NCBI GenBank assembly: GCA_025766275.1 | Contig: JAFKAC010000056.1 | Span: 1 to 64,000, forward strand | Direction: 5' to 3' | Source of the DNA: Lactarius indigo | Lineage: Eukaryota > Basidiomycota > Agaricomycetes > Russulales > Russulaceae | DNA length: 64,000 bases | In this document: positions 35,292 to 45,800 of the stretch, one piece after another | Layout: every line of letters begins with the position of its first letter | Numbering within the stretch: position 1 is the stretch's first letter | Translations under genes and position numbers: made by a program | The notes under the pieces: generated by a model | The model's input: only the letters and a program-made list of their open reading frames with translations | The model's database searches: none | Told to the model about the DNA's origin: nothing

Positions 35292-36180
35292 TCAAGCCAG
35301 AAGGAGCGTCACAACACCCACAAGGACCGCGCCGAGTACCGTGGCGCCCTAGAGCCAGCTGCGCCATTACCGCTGCCACTGGACGATGTGTTGGACGACG
35401 TCGCTGCAATGCGGGGGCCGAGTCACGGCACGGTTTTGCCCTGTGTGGTGAGATTGACGGGCGTGGGAGCTTTGGCGGCGGTGAAGCTGGTGTTGACGCC
35501 CGACGCGACAAAGACGGGTCCGTCACCTGCGCCAACAGCAGACGTGTTCGACGCTATGACGGGCATATAGTACTGCGCGTGAAGCAGGCCCGGGATTATG
35601 CCAGTGATATTCGTCAGCGGGATGTCGGCAAGGGAGATGCCGAGATTGGTGTAGCCTGTCGCGTTGGCGATGAAGGAGTAGACGTTCGAGAGCGTCCTGA
35701 GGGGTATGAGGTTAGCTGGAGGGGAATTGGGAAAAGATAAGATAGGACGTACTTGTTCGTGTCGCCACGGCCAAGCGAGCCGAGGCCCCAGTTTGCCTCC
35801 ACGGCGAAGAGTGAGGAGTAGTGCGTGTAGTAGGTCGAGTCGACGGTGCCGCGAGCGCTCTCAGGGACGGCACCTCCAAGTGGTATGGCGAGGATGCGGT
35901 TGTTGACGGTGTATGTCTCGGTTTCGTCAAGGTGAGGAAGATCAAAGTATGGTGCCGTTGAAGTTGGTGTTGTTGAGTATCGTAATGGGACGAGCCAGTA
36001 ATCGACTCATTGGCCAGCAAAGTCAATGGTGGTATCATGGCTATCGTTGGTCATATTGGGTGTCACGAACAGCCACTAAGGGACGTGATGTCGGCGACAG
36101 AGTGTTGAATTTGCGACGAAGCGCAAAGCGGGAGGTGACAGAGATGACCAAATTATAGAAAATGGTGGGGTTGTACTTGC
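35292..36180 (-). pseudogene. Secreted/GPI-like protein gene, copy H' (degenerate)
   Basis: Stop complement TCA at 35292-35294 after LLLA-type sequence. About 13 bases are missing near 35349 relative to other copies (GGCGCCCTAGAGCC), which breaks the GPI-tail exon. A clean intron is visible on the - strand at 35752-35697 (GTACGT...CAG), between SLGRGDTNK-like and TLSNVYSF-like coding. Similarity to other units stops at 36180, where the foreign sequence begins at CAGTCGACTCCC, so the 5' exon is lost in this window. It faces the intact copy H. Confidence 0.45.
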
Positions 36181-36181
36181 G

Positions 36182-36499
36182 TACAGTCGACTCCCTCTTA
36201 TCCGGTACTCCTATTCACCGATACTCCCTCATATCCGATAGCTTTTTGTCAAAACGAGGTTGGTTTGCAGGGATAACCGATAGATACGCAGTACCCGATA
36301 TCCGATACCAGATTTGGGAGGGATCACACATCGGTAACCGATACTTGGCCAGGGGTTGAATCCCAGTGGGAAGTCCGTATATAATTTCGTTTAGTTTTGT
36401 TTAATCTCGTTTACATAATTTTATTTTGACCTGGATCGATTATCCGAGATACTGTATCCCTCACGTTCATGATGATTTATGTGTGTCCTCCGGCTGCTA
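36182..36499. other. Boundary region with CCGATA repeats, probable transposon end
   Basis: Array similarity ends exactly here (after TTGTACTTGCGTA). The stretch starts CAGTCGACTCCCTCTTATCC and then carries six copies of the word CCGATA plus variants within about 160 bp. It is followed by an AT-rich part and then the predicted start of the tnp2 transposase at about 36500. Short repeated words next to an element end are typical of subterminal transposase-binding motifs of CACTA elements. The TA before CAGTCGAC would also fit a Tc1/pogo-like end. There is no gene inside it. Confidence 0.4.
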
Positions 36500-36513
36500 A
36501 TGTGTGCCCATAT

Positions 36514-37127
36514 TGATGAACAGCACACATAGATAGCTTACTCACAGAGGGACAAAGTGTTCTGTGGTGAGACAAGCTGGGTGGCTGGAAGCAGCAACAG
36601 GGAAGTCTAGCAAGGTAAAGCAAAGTGTCTGGCACACAGCAGTGAGAGAACTGATAATGGTATTACAGAGGAAGAGACATACCTGGCACACAGCAGTGAG
36701 AGAACTGATGTGGACCAGGGCGTACAAGCAGTCTACTTATACTGTACAGAGGCGTGACACTAATACAAGGAAAGTAACTTTAGGTCACAGAATACAAGGA
36801 GCGCATTGTTCTACAACAGGACAAAGGAGTGTGCATATGGAGAACAAGGCGTATAGAACAAGAAGTGTCCAGACCAGGATGATATCATAATGACATCACA
36901 ATAAAGATATATCTAAAGAAAGAACAAAGACGTAGTACAATGACAAGTCCAGAGGAGTCCGCATGATGTCATAGTACATGATGTCATAGGTGACGCAATG
37001 ATAAGTAATAGATTGTACAGATCAAAAGGTATCTAATCTACAAGTTCTGTATATCTAATCTACAGCAGTCCGTGCTGCAAGTCCGGTCTGTATGAGCCGC
37101 TAAGTGCGCAAGGGTCACTTATCAACA
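36514..37127 (-). repeat. Copia LTR, left (3' LTR in element orientation)
   Basis: 614 bp, TG...CA on both strands, nearly identical to 42241-42854. Short open frames inside it (for example 36564-36890) recur in the partner LTR and are not genes. It includes two copies of the motif CACACAGCAGTGAGAGAACTG about 55 bp apart. Confidence 0.92.
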
Positions 37128-37138
37128 TCTCCCCGTGA
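37128..37138 (-). promoter_or_regulatory. Copia polypurine tract
   Basis: Read on the - strand, CACGGGGAGA lies immediately before the 3' LTR. This is the expected place and composition for the primer of plus-strand DNA synthesis. Confidence 0.65.
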
Positions 37139-37146
37139 TCTACAAT

Positions 37147-40100
37147 CTAAGTACACATGAGTCCCATGTCATCGTTGTGCTTCTGTAGCAGGACACGCGG
37201 TAGTGACTTTGTGAAGCCGTCCGCAACCATATCCACAGTAGGGGTTCTAATGAGGGTGATGGTCCCCTTTTCGATGTACTCCCTAATGACATGATGTCGT
37301 ATGGCAATGTGCTTAGACCGTCTCCCAGTGACAGGGTTCAAGGCCAAGTCAATGGCACCCTTATTGTCACCATGAAGTGGGATGGGGTCGTCGACCTCGT
37401 ACCCGAGTTCCGTGAGGAAGCTCTGATACCACGCAGCCTGGTTAGCCGCGTCGGTCATGGCCATGTACTCTGCTTCAGTAGTGTTTTGGGCCACAGTCTT
37501 TTGCTTGCGCGAAGACCAGCTTATTGCACCATTGGCTAGTAGGAATACATAACCGGAAGTGGAGTGGCGGTCATCAGTCTGATCAGCCAGACTGGAATCA
37601 GTGTAGCCATGAAGGCCATCGCCATTGGCGCCATCATAGACAATACGCATATCCATAGTTCCCACTAAGTAGGACAGGACATACTGCGCAAGTCGCAGAT
37701 GTTGTGGTGAAGGGTTCGCTGCGTACTGCGCCAAACGTGACACAGCGAAGGAGATATCTGGCCTAGTGCCAATCTGCACGTAAAGCAGACTCCCGATCAA
37801 GGATTGGTAGTGGGAAATATCTGAGGCAGTTGCCTGCGACGTATATTTAACCAGGTGCTCGTCAGCACCAGCGGGCAAGGGTGTGTTGTGTGGTGTGGCA
37901 TCAGACATGCCAAAGCGTTCAAGGACATCCTTGATGTAGCCAGACTGATCTATTTCGATGCGTCTAAGGGAGCGGTTGCGCACAATGCGCATACCAAGAT
38001 AAGACTCTATCTCCCCGAGATCTGTCATCTCATAGCGTTCAGACAAGTCTGACTTCAAACGCTTGATTCCACTCAACGAGGGACCCAGTATAGTGATGTT
38101 GTCAACGTAGACAATAATGAAGAGTGGATCATACCCCTCCCGTTGAGGCATCACATATATGCCAGCATCAGCAAACGTCCGCTTAAAGCCGAGTGCAGTA
38201 AGCACTCCATGGAATTGCAAGTTCCATGCGCGGGAGGCCTGTTTGAGACCATAGATCGCCTTAACCAGGCGACACACCTTCGTCTCAGAGCCAGTGACGG
38301 TGAAACCTTGTGGCTGCTCCATGTAAATCTCCTTGTCAAGCACGCCATTGAGAAAAGCAGACTTAACATCCATCTGATGGATGTGCCAGTCCTCCAGCAC
38401 GGCCAACACCAGAAGTAAACGTAGCGACTCAAATCGTGCGACGGGAGAGAAGGTTTCATCAAAATCTATGCCAGGGATCTGCGTGAATCCCTTAGCCACC
38501 AAGCGAGCTCTGTAGCGGCCATCCGCTTTGAGCTTAAAGACCCATTTGGATTTTACTGCCTTACGATTAGGCGGGAGATCCACTAACTCCCAAGTCCCAT
38601 TCTTAGCTAGGGCGTCCATTTCATACTGACACGCCTTGGTCCACTCTTCTGCAGCTGCAGACCGCATGGCCTCTGCATAAGTTGCAGGGTCTCGGCCCAC
38701 AAAGGCAGCAGCCAATAATTCCGCATACCCCAGACGCCTGCCGCGCCATGCCGCATTGTCCGCATTGAAGTAACGCGGATTAGGGACAGGGGCACGAGCA
38801 CTGCGTCTTGGTGCATTGTCCATCTCGCGCAACAGCTGACTACGCTGTGCACGATCCTCAAATCCCCCAGGCATTTCTGGTGAGGGAGGAGGGACATGGC
38901 GCATAATGCGCGTTGCACTAGGACGCGGCGGGGGTGAAGTGGGAGTGGTCTGCTCACGTTTAGGTGTGGTGGGCAGAGATGGCAGAGCAGGTGGTGGTGT
39001 GGTAGGGCGTGGTTGGACTTGTGGGGGGTCTAAAAGATTTTCTACATCCTCCTCCTCACTACTACTGGAGTGTGCAGGGGAGGGGGCTCGCATTGGTGGT
39101 AACGCCGGCGGGTGAGGCACGGCAGTCACTGTTGTGCTAGGCACGACTGGTGGTGAAGGTGTGGGGTGTGTCTCAACACCCTGGAGGGACAGGAAGCTAC
39201 TCTCGTCGAATGTCACATCCCTGGACACTCGGACGGAGCGGGTTGAGCGGTCCCAGAGCTTATAGCCCTTAGATTCGGGCTCAAACCCGATAAGCGTGAC
39301 CTCAATGGCCTTCGCATCCAATTTGCGACGCTTATCAGCGGGTACGTGCATGTACCCCTTGCATCCAAAGACGCGAAGATGTGAGACATCGGGCACTTTG
39401 CCAGAGTGCCAGAGCTCATAAGGAGTGCGCCACTTAAGCCCACGGACTGGAGAGCGGTTATAGATGTGCACAGCTGCGCACACTGCATGCTCCCAGAAGC
39501 CTTTAGACATGCCAGCTGTGTGGAGCATGGACATTGCCTTATCCATAATGGTGCGGTTAAACCGCTCGGCTTTCCCGTTAGACTGTGGTGAACCCGGCAT
39601 CGTAAGGTGATGCTCTATCCCTTTCTGCTTAAGAATGTCCTGCGTGACACTTGACATGTACTCGCCACCGCGGTCAGAGTGCAGAGCGCGCAACTTATGG
39701 CCAGACTGGGTTTCACCCCAGGCCAAATACATTTGCAGCGACTTAGCAAACTGATCCTTTGACTTAAGGAAGTGAACCACAGTGAACTTAGTGTGGTCGT
39801 CTATGAAGGTGGCTGTGTAGGTCGAGCCTTGCAAGGACTGAGTCTGCATAGGACCGGCGAGGTCACTGTGCACGATCTCAAATTGACGAGTTGTCCTTTT
39901 GTTGGAGGATGCAGAAAAGGGTTGGCGAGTGGACTTCCCCATCTCGCACCCACGGCAGACTGTATGGGCCGTGGTAGAGCTGTCTATGTCCATGCCAGTG
40001 GTGGCAGAGGGACCATGCGCCTTCAGCGCCGCAGAGGAGATGTGTCCCATGCGTTGATGCCAGATATCAAGTGTGGCAGCACTTGATTTTGTGTGGGCGT

Positions 40101-41457
40101 TGAGGCCGACGCTGGCTGCGTCCAACCAGTAAAGGTTGTCCTCAAGGTAGCCTTTGGCCACACACTTTTGGTTGACAGATATTTTAAATGAGCCACTGTC
40201 AAAGGCAATCTCAGCACCCTTTTGTGCTAGGGCGCGCGTCGACAAGAAGCGCGTCTTCACCTGTGGTAGGTGTAGCACATTACTGAGGGTGATAGAGATA
40301 CCCTGGCTCGTTGTAAAGATGACAGACCCGACACCCACTTGGTCTATTGTGGACTTATCACCCAGGCGTACAGTGCCTTTAGTTGGGGTGTAGTCCTTGA
40401 AGTCAGACCGATGTGGGGTGATGTGGTGTGTGGCACCACTGTCCATCATCCAACACACACGCGAGGCAGCATACAAGGCAACACCAATTGATTCAGAGGC
40501 CCAATCTATCTTGGGCTCTACGACCTCCGTGATAGAGGCGGTGGTAGGTACTAGGACATGACTATTGGCAGCCTTGTTGCCTGCTTTCTCTTTCTCCTTT
40601 GCGTCAGCCTCATCCTTCTTCCTCTTCCTGCAATCAGGCTTGATATGGCCCTTTTTGTTGCAATAGTGGCAAGTCAGACCAGAGTGGTCTTTCTTGCCCT
40701 TCTTGCCTGTCGATTTGACGGGGGCCACCTTGTTGAGGGAGGAGCCAGAGGGCCCGGAGCGGCGAGCTTCTTCTGACACTATACGCGCTATGATCTCAGC
40801 GTGCTTGAGTGCAGATGGGGCCCCACTGGCGAGGATGGTAGAGGCCAACACCTCATAAGAGGGCGGCAGTGCGTGAAGGAGAATGAGACAGAATTGAGTG
40901 TCAGTGACACCCATCTGTGCGTTGGAAAGGGCAACCCGCAGCTCATTGAGCTTGGCCAATTGAGAGGCCATAGGTGCGGAGTCGTCGAGGCGGGCTTGAG
41001 TTAGCTGGATCCACAAATTGAAGATAGTGGTGCTGCCCGAAGCACCAGCGTATACATCTCTGAGCTTGTCCCACTTGGCTTTGAAGGTGGGATAGGCGGC
41101 ATTGTCGGCAACGAGGGAGTAGACGTCAGGTTTGAGGTAAAGGCGTAGATATGCCTTCGCCCGACGCTGTACTGAGTCCCATTCGTCTTGAGGGACATCA
41201 ACTGGTCCATGGTGGAGGGTGAACACATCCTCTGCTTCATGCAGCGTGAGGATGGCTTCAATCGTCCCAGACCACTCATTCCAGTGTGTACCATCAAACT
41301 GTTCAAGGCGAATGCCAGAAGGCATGCCGAACGTTGCGCCATAGGCAGCAGAGATACGAGCAGAGGGTGAGGATCCAGTGGGTGGAAGCGTAGAGCCTCC
41401 CGCAGTAGCAGTAGCACCGGCAGCAGTGCCAGTGGGAGATGGTGCGCGAGAAGACAT
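37147..41457 (-). CDS. Copia Gag-Pol polyprotein (RT active site altered)
   Basis: A single 1436-aa frame. Domains in order: Gag (about 45-240, including LEQFDGTHWNEWSGTI), CCHC knuckle (CHYCNKKGHIKPDC, about 262), aspartic protease (MMDSGATHHI, about 339), integrase zinc finger (HQRMGHIS, about 467) and core (FEIVHSDLAGPM, DRGGEYMS, SPQSNGKAERFNR). A Pro/Ser-rich linker (about 750-870) is followed by reverse transcriptase (WVFKLKADGRYRARLVAKGF, MDVKSAFLNG) and RNase H (TEAEYMA, LHGDNKGAIDL). The RT catalytic box reads YVDN near residue 1117-1120 where Copia RTs have YVDD. The loss of the second Asp should abolish polymerase activity. Apart from that the frame is undamaged. Start is ATG 41457. 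Confidence 0.93.
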   Translation of the reverse strand: MSSRAPSPTGTAAGATATAGGSTLPPTGSSPSARISAAYGATFGMPSGIRLEQFDGTHWNEWSGTIEAILTLHEAEDVFTLHHGPVDVPQDEWDSVQRRAKAYLRLYLKPDVYSLVADNAAYPTFKAKWDKLRDVYAGASGSTTIFNLWIQLTQARLDDSAPMASQLAKLNELRVALSNAQMGVTDTQFCLILLHALPPSYEVLASTILASGAPSALKHAEIIARIVSEEARRSGPSGSSLNKVAPVKSTGKKGKKDHSGLTCHYCNKKGHIKPDCRKRKKDEADAKEKEKAGNKAANSHVLVPTTASITEVVEPKIDWASESIGVALYAASRVCWMMDSGATHHITPHRSDFKDYTPTKGTVRLGDKSTIDQVGVGSVIFTTSQGISITLSNVLHLPQVKTRFLSTRALAQKGAEIAFDSGSFKISVNQKCVAKGYLEDNLYWLDAASVGLNAHTKSSAATLDIWHQRMGHISSAALKAHGPSATTGMDIDSSTTAHTVCRGCEMGKSTRQPFSASSNKRTTRQFEIVHSDLAGPMQTQSLQGSTYTATFIDDHTKFTVVHFLKSKDQFAKSLQMYLAWGETQSGHKLRALHSDRGGEYMSSVTQDILKQKGIEHHLTMPGSPQSNGKAERFNRTIMDKAMSMLHTAGMSKGFWEHAVCAAVHIYNRSPVRGLKWRTPYELWHSGKVPDVSHLRVFGCKGYMHVPADKRRKLDAKAIEVTLIGFEPESKGYKLWDRSTRSVRVSRDVTFDESSFLSLQGVETHPTPSPPVVPSTTVTAVPHPPALPPMRAPSPAHSSSSEEEDVENLLDPPQVQPRPTTPPPALPSLPTTPKREQTTPTSPPPRPSATRIMRHVPPPSPEMPGGFEDRAQRSQLLREMDNAPRRSARAPVPNPRYFNADNAAWRGRRLGYAELLAAAFVGRDPATYAEAMRSAAAEEWTKACQYEMDALAKNGTWELVDLPPNRKAVKSKWVFKLKADGRYRARLVAKGFTQIPGIDFDETFSPVARFESLRLLLVLAVLEDWHIHQMDVKSAFLNGVLDKEIYMEQPQGFTVTGSETKVCRLVKAIYGLKQASRAWNLQFHGVLTALGFKRTFADAGIYVMPQREGYDPLFIIVYVDNITILGPSLSGIKRLKSDLSERYEMTDLGEIESYLGMRIVRNRSLRRIEIDQSGYIKDVLERFGMSDATPHNTPLPAGADEHLVKYTSQATASDISHYQSLIGSLLYVQIGTRPDISFAVSRLAQYAANPSPQHLRLAQYVLSYLVGTMDMRIVYDGANGDGLHGYTDSSLADQTDDRHSTSGYVFLLANGAISWSSRKQKTVAQNTTEAEYMAMTDAANQAAWYQSFLTELGYEVDDPIPLHGDNKGAIDLALNPVTGRRSKHIAIRHHVIREYIEKGTITLIRTPTVDMVADGFTKSLPRVLLQKHNDDMGLMCT

Positions 41458-42228
41458 TGGGATGATTTAATCTATCGCCGAGGAGCAGTCAGCGATAGTG
41501 CTTTATAGTTTGCAAGACAAAGATATAGGGGATACCACTCCTGTCTGTGATTCTGTAAGGCCAGAATGCTAACGCATCCTGCCTCCTGATAGTATGCCAG
41601 TGATACAAGGGCTAGGCCCAGGTTGTAGGAATCCCTTTGCCATACCATGAGCTAGCTGCCAGCCAGGATGTGTCTAGGACACAGCTCAAATGGTTTGCGT
41701 CAGGGGGAAGGTGAAGGGAATGCTTTCAGAGCCCAAGGCTGTCTACCTCAGCCTCCTCGGCCTGTTGGTTGCCTCATCGCCACAAGTGGCTTTACTGAAT
41801 CCTTTCCCATTGCCGCTACAAGGCAGGTATCTGGTTGCAGAACACCATAGTGGTGAACACCCCCCAGAGCCTGAACCAGGTTTTACACTCCCATGGTGAG
41901 GAGATCCTGCGCCCAGTGTGGAGCACCAGAGACAGCTGGCGCTAAGCTCCACAATACACAGCCCAGTGGGCCATGCACGCCTGGATATTTTGAAGTTAAG
42001 GGGCTACCAGACCCAGTCTCCTTGCGCATAGCGCAGGGGCTAGGAAAACAGTAGGGGTGAAAGTAGGACTACTGGGCAGTACATGATACAGGAGGTTCCT
42101 TAGCAGAGACAAGTGGCGCCCCACTGCTCTCTGCCTTGGGCAAGGCTGGTAAGGCCCCAGACAGACCTTAGCCTGGTGTGTCCTCCTAGGAAGACAGTGA
42201 CCAGCCAAGTGGAGTGGCTAGGGCACCA
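41458..42228 (-). other. Copia 5' leader between PBS and gag
   Basis: About 770 bp of untranslated leader in element orientation. It contains only short frames without domain content (for example the three short + strand frames at 41668-41952). It would hold the packaging and dimerisation signals. I see no recognisable motif or separate gene in it. Confidence 0.6.
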
Positions 42229-42240
42229 GGGCCCATAACC
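42229..42240 (-). promoter_or_regulatory. Copia primer-binding site (initiator tRNA-Met anticodon half)
   Basis: Directly next to the 5' LTR, the - strand reads GGTTATGGGCCC. This is complementary, with one mismatch, to the anticodon-loop stretch GGGCUCAUAACC of initiator tRNA-Met. Copia-type elements that prime from the internal tRNA-iMet fragment use this sequence rather than the tRNA 3' end. Confidence 0.7.
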
Positions 42241-42854
42241 TGATGAACAGCACACATAGATAGCTTACTCACAGAGGGACAAAGTGTTCTGTGGTGAGAC
42301 AAGCTGGGTGGCTGGAAGCAGCAACAGGGAAGTCTAGCAAGGTAAAGCAAAGTGTCTGGCACACAGCAGTGAGAGAACTGATAATGGTATTACAGAGGAA
42401 GAGACATACCTGGCACACAGCAGTGAGAGAACTGATGTGGACCAGGGCGTACAAGCAGTCTACTTATACTGTACAGAGGCGTGACACTAATACAAGGAAA
42501 GTAACTTTAGGTCACAGAATACAAGGAGCGCATTGTTCTACAACAGGACAAAGGAGTGTGCATATGGAGAACAAGGCGTATAGAACAAGAAGTGTCCAGA
42601 CCAGGATGATATCATAATGACATCACAATAAAGATATATCTAAAGAAAGAACAAAGACGTAGTACAATGACAAGTCCAGAGGAGTCCGCATGATGTCATA
42701 GTACATGATGTCATAGGTGACGCAATGATAAGTAATAGATTGTACAGATCAAAAGGTATCTAATCTACAAGTTCTGTATATCTAATCTACAGCAGTCCGT
42801 GCTGCAAGTCCGGTCCATATGAGCCGCTAAGTGCGCAAGGGTCACTTATCAACA
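42241..42854 (-). repeat. Copia LTR, right (5' LTR in element orientation)
   Basis: 614 bp partner of 36514-37127. It would carry the element promoter reading leftward. It ends CTTATCAACA, followed by the TSD CATAT. Confidence 0.92.
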
Positions 42855-42884
42855 CATATATCCTTCAATTCTGTCTGTAATCCG

Positions 42885-45800
42885 ATGGTAAGCCGCAAGT
42901 CTGTGCTCCAACACGCCGCAAGAACACATCTAGCGAATTTTCTACGCTCCATTGGGGATGTCCCGGTGGCAGCGAATGCAAGGGCGGCTGCCATGCGCGA
43001 ACGTGCACGCCAACGTCGCGCAGCTCAGAATGACCAGCATACAGAGCGTAGACAGGTCATCTGTCTCTGTATGTGGCTCGTATGTATCGTCTGACTCCCT
43101 TGTAGCCGGCTTCGGATACAGATCAGCTGTCTATGAGGGATCCCGGACCCAGCACCTATCGAGACGACTCTGGCCCTGTCAACTCTGATGCGTCCGATGG
43201 GCCACATCTAGGCGATCTGGACTATGACGATGGTGATGAACAGCATACATAAAGACCATACTCACAGTGGACAAGAGGACTGTGGTGAGATATGGAAGGT
43301 AGCTGGAAGCAGAGGTGTAACAGGGGATCTTGCAAGTAAAGCAGGGAGTCTGGCACACAGCAGTGAGAGAACTGATCATGGTATTACAGAGGAGAAGACA
43401 TACCTGGCACACAGCAGTGAGAGAACTGATGTGGACCAGGGCGTACAAGCAGTCTACTTATACTCTACAGAGATGTGACACTAGTACAAGAGTGGTAACG
43501 TAGAGTCACAGAATACAAGGAGCGTTGTTCTACATACAGGACAAAAGGAGTGTATGAAAAGAGAACAAGGCGACTAGAACAAAGAGAGTCCAGACAAAGA
43601 TGATATCATAATGACATCACAATAAAGATAAGAACTAAAGAAGAACAAGGGACTGAGTACAATGAAGTGTCCGGAGTGTTCTACATGATGTCATAGTATA
43701 TGATGTCATACATGACGCAACGATCAGCGCTAGATTGTACAGATCAAATGTAAGTAATCTACAAGTCCAATTAATCTAATCTAAAGCAGTCCATGCTGCA
43801 AGTCCGGTCCGTATGAGCCGCTAAGTGCGCAAGGGTCACTTATCAACAGATGGTGGTGTCTGTGGTCCCGAGCCAAGCCCAGATACTGCTGGGGACGGGC
43901 AAGCTCAGGCTGGGCAACGCGGTCAACACGTCCCGGGGTCAATACGGCCGGACCCACTGATTGAGCAAGAAGGCAACTCGGACGACGATGGACCTGACTC
44001 TAGTGTGATCATACATCTCCCGGATCTGCAGACTACGCAGGGATTCCTTGACGCGCTAGGGACGGCATCTCTTGAAAACTCGGGTATGCAACCAGATGAC
44101 GTTGAAGCATTGCGGGACCCTAGTCCGGTCATGGACCTAGAGGACCCTTCGCCTTTGCTTAGGTCTCTTAGGCACTTTATCAACAACGCAAACGCATCCA
44201 GGGCCCATTACAATACCACACGAGAAATAGAATTGCTCAACAATCCAGAAGACCCATTTCTGTCGTATGACCAGAGCAAGCGCCGCCTTCGCTGGCTCTC
44301 TGGTGTCATACCCTTGGAGCATGATATGTGCATTAATTCTTGTCTGGCCTACACTGGGCCGTACGATGAACTTGAGGCCTGTCTGCGGTGTTCCATGTCT
44401 CGATACTTCCCCGGGACTACAAACCCTCGAAAGCGCTTCACCACAATACCTATCGGGCCTGTCATTCAGGCTTTCTACGGGTCTCACGATGTGGCTGAAA
44501 GTATGCACTATCTAGAGAGGAGGCTCGCTACAAACGTGGAACACGCGCGACGCAACAACGGTCGACTCGATAAATATGACGACACCTCTTGCGGGAAAGA
44601 GCTACTTGATGCATGGAACTCTGGGGCTTTTGGAAAGTCCGATGTTGCTTTGCAGATATCCATAGACGGTGCGCAGCTTCGTCCAGACCAGCCCTCTGAG
44701 GCCTGGGTTTTTATATGGATAATTCACAATCTTCCTCCGGACCTGCGTTACAAGAAACAGTTTGTGATACCTGGTGCCATTGTCCCTGGTCCAAACAAAC
44801 CAGGGGACTTCGATTCGTTTTTATTTCCGTCTCTGTTTCACGTGGCTGCCCTGCAGCGTGAGGGCCTCAGACTCTACGACGCTTCTCTGGGTACCTATGT
44901 TCTTCGCTCAACTCCTTTGGTCATCTTTGCAACCGCCGACAGTCTTGGTAGTGCGTCTATGTCTGGCATGGTCGGGCATAGCGGGAAATTTGGCTGTCGC
45001 TTATATTGCAACATGCCAAGTCGTCATCGCACAGGCGACGGCCATTATTACCCTGTTATGCATCGACCACGTGACTACTCCGTCAGAGGATGTGACCATC
45101 CTGATATCCCCAACGAAGATCTGGCCGAGTATCGAAGCAACCTGGATCAGAAGTACCGGCAACATCTGGATCAGTTGCTCTCGGCCAATACCCAGGGCGA
45201 GTATCGGGCTCAGCGCCTCGCTGTGGGGCTTTGTAAGCAGACTCTGTTCAGCGGTCTCCCTCGTCAACCTCTCCCTGTGCCGAATGTGTTCACGATGGAC
45301 ATCATGCATCTGACCGTTCTGAACGATCCCGATCTATTTTTGAAACTGTTCACTGGCAAGATCAACGTCTATGAGCCTGATGACAGGTCCACCTGGGACT
45401 GGGCCATCTTCTACCGCAAGAACGCGCTTTGGAATGCGCACGGCGAAACCGTTGTAAGGGCGGTTCCATTTATACCGTCCTCCTTTGGAAGGGCACCCCG
45501 GGACCCCGCCAAGAAATTGAATACCGGTTACAAGGCCTGGGAGTTCCAGCAGTATCTCTACAGGCTGGGTCCTACGTTATTCCGACACCTTTTGCCTCGT
45601 AAATACTGGCTCAATTTCTGTAAACTGGTTGCTGGTGTTCGTATTCTGCAGCGTCACTCTATTGCTTATCGAGATCTCATTCGGGGCCACGAACTTCTGG
45701 TGGACTTTGCACGCGAATTTGAAGACCTCTACTATCAGAGGATGGAATCACGCTTACACTTCGTGCGACACAGTATACATTTGCTGACTCACATGGGGCC

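Larger units (their letters stand above)
36514..42854 (-). mobile_element. Full-length Ty1/Copia LTR retrotransposon (TSD CATAT)
   Basis: Two 614-bp LTRs (36514-37127 and 42241-42854) flank a - strand gag-pol frame. The LTRs begin TGATGAACAG and end CTTATCAACA on the + strand, so they follow the TG...CA rule. CATAT is duplicated at 36509-36513 and 42855-42859. The LTRs differ, by my reading, only at the two bases of one former CpG near their ends (GTCTGTAT against GTCCATAT). The insertion is therefore recent. It sits immediately after a candidate ATG of the CACTA transposase. The domain order PR-INT-RT-RH identifies Copia. Confidence 0.93.

Noticed and set aside
36182..36210. Left end of a Tc1/pogo transposon (TA followed by CAGTCGACTCCC)
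   Set aside because: No matching inverted end or second TA junction with array sequence was found in the window; kept only as an alternative to a CACTA terminus.
36564..36890. 108-aa open frame inside the Copia LTR
   Set aside because: It recurs identically in the other LTR and overlaps LTR regulatory sequence; no domain and no reason to think it is translated.
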